From contig NZ_JAFFSU010000039.1 of assembly GCF_017948455.1 (NCBI RefSeq), positions 1 through 48,666 of the forward strand: 48,666 bases of DNA. Reading direction: 5' to 3'. The position numbers and the translations under genes were made by a program. The notes under the pieces are model-generated. The model did no database searches. It was given only the letters and a program-made list of their open reading frames with translations, and was not told where the DNA came from. Position 1 is the first letter of the stretch. Each line of letters starts with the position of its first letter. This document shows positions 48,618 to 48,666 of the stretch, piece after piece. This stretch comes from Streptomyces sp. GESEQ-4. Its GTDB lineage: Bacteria > Actinomycetota > Actinomycetes > Streptomycetales > Streptomycetaceae.

Positions 48618-48666
48618 TCGCCTTCGAGGTCCACGGCGACCCCCACCAGGTCATCGCCGACGTCCG
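48614..48666 (+). CDS. Start of the next gene, cut by the window edge
   Basis: The ATG at 48614 overlaps the UbiA-gene stop as ATGA and opens MIAFEVHGDPHQVIADV, with the frame open to the end. Only 17 codons are visible, so I do not name it. The coupling suggests the same operon, and other ebo-type genes would be expected next. Confidence 0.5.
   Translation, partial: MIAFEVHGDPHQVIADV

Overview
The window is high-GC actinobacterial DNA and almost certainly comes from a Streptomyces chromosome. The signs are strong third-position GC, GTG starts, AAGGAGG-type ribosome binding sites, ATGA stop/start overlaps, typical Streptomyces intergenic palindromes, LacI/CebR boxes on cellulase genes, and many secreted CBM2 enzymes. 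From memory (not checked), the GH74-GH48-GH6 block resembles the S. coelicolor SCO6545-SCO6548 region. I see no tRNA, rRNA, CRISPR array, insertion sequence or phage gene.

Layout. (1) 1-5116: a truncated PL11 rhamnogalacturonan lyase behind a WYL regulator, a divergent gene of unknown function sharing a 27-bp dyad with that regulator, a decayed gene remnant, a methyltransferase/pterin dehydratase pair, and an XRE-MmyB regulator. (2) 5095-13051: a cellulolytic island of GH74 xyloglucanase, GH48 cellobiohydrolase and GH6 cellobiohydrolase, each with a CBM2 and with LacI-type operators upstream. (3) 13137-20916: single-gene enzymes and regulators (PhyH dioxygenase, His-rich methyltransferase, SDR, aldo/keto reductase, acyl-CoA ligase, and a LysR regulator divergent from a bile-acid/sodium-type symporter). 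(4) 20852-23980: a sialidase and a secreted propeller-like protein in one operon.

(5) 24430-34342: a formate/oxalate block. A five-gene minus-strand operon runs ketopantoate-reductase-like gene, formate dehydrogenase Mo subunit, NuoE-NuoF fusion, Fe-S subunit, fdhD. Its catalytic subunit is split: the Fe4S4 domain that normally sits at the N-terminus of the Mo protein is encoded two genes downstream, fused to ferredoxin domains. Divergent to it are an oxalate/formate-family MFS carrier and an overlapping 44-codon membrane peptide, then a FabH-like synthase and an FCD-type GntR regulator. The same ACTGTAGAC box lies in the GntR promoter and in the divergent FDH/carrier promoter, so I infer one regulon.

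(6) 34513-45857: a sugar operon of ROK regulator, ribose-type ABC importer (ATPase, permease, Tat lipoprotein), Gfo/Idh/MocA oxidoreductase, TIM-barrel isomerase/epimerase, secreted PQQ-type sugar dehydrogenase with PKD and carbohydrate-binding modules, and a secreted ThuA-DUF1080 fusion. It reads as uptake plus a 3-keto-sugar route of glycoside breakdown. (7) 45932-48666: a 13-bp tandem repeat, then an inositol-phosphate-synthase-like gene, a UbiA/EboC-like prenyltransferase with an unusual proline-rich insertion, and the start of another overlapping gene, resembling the start of an ebo-type cluster cut by the window edge. Bases 100-165 and about 48480-48605 are runs of G or C that may contain sequencing or assembly errors.
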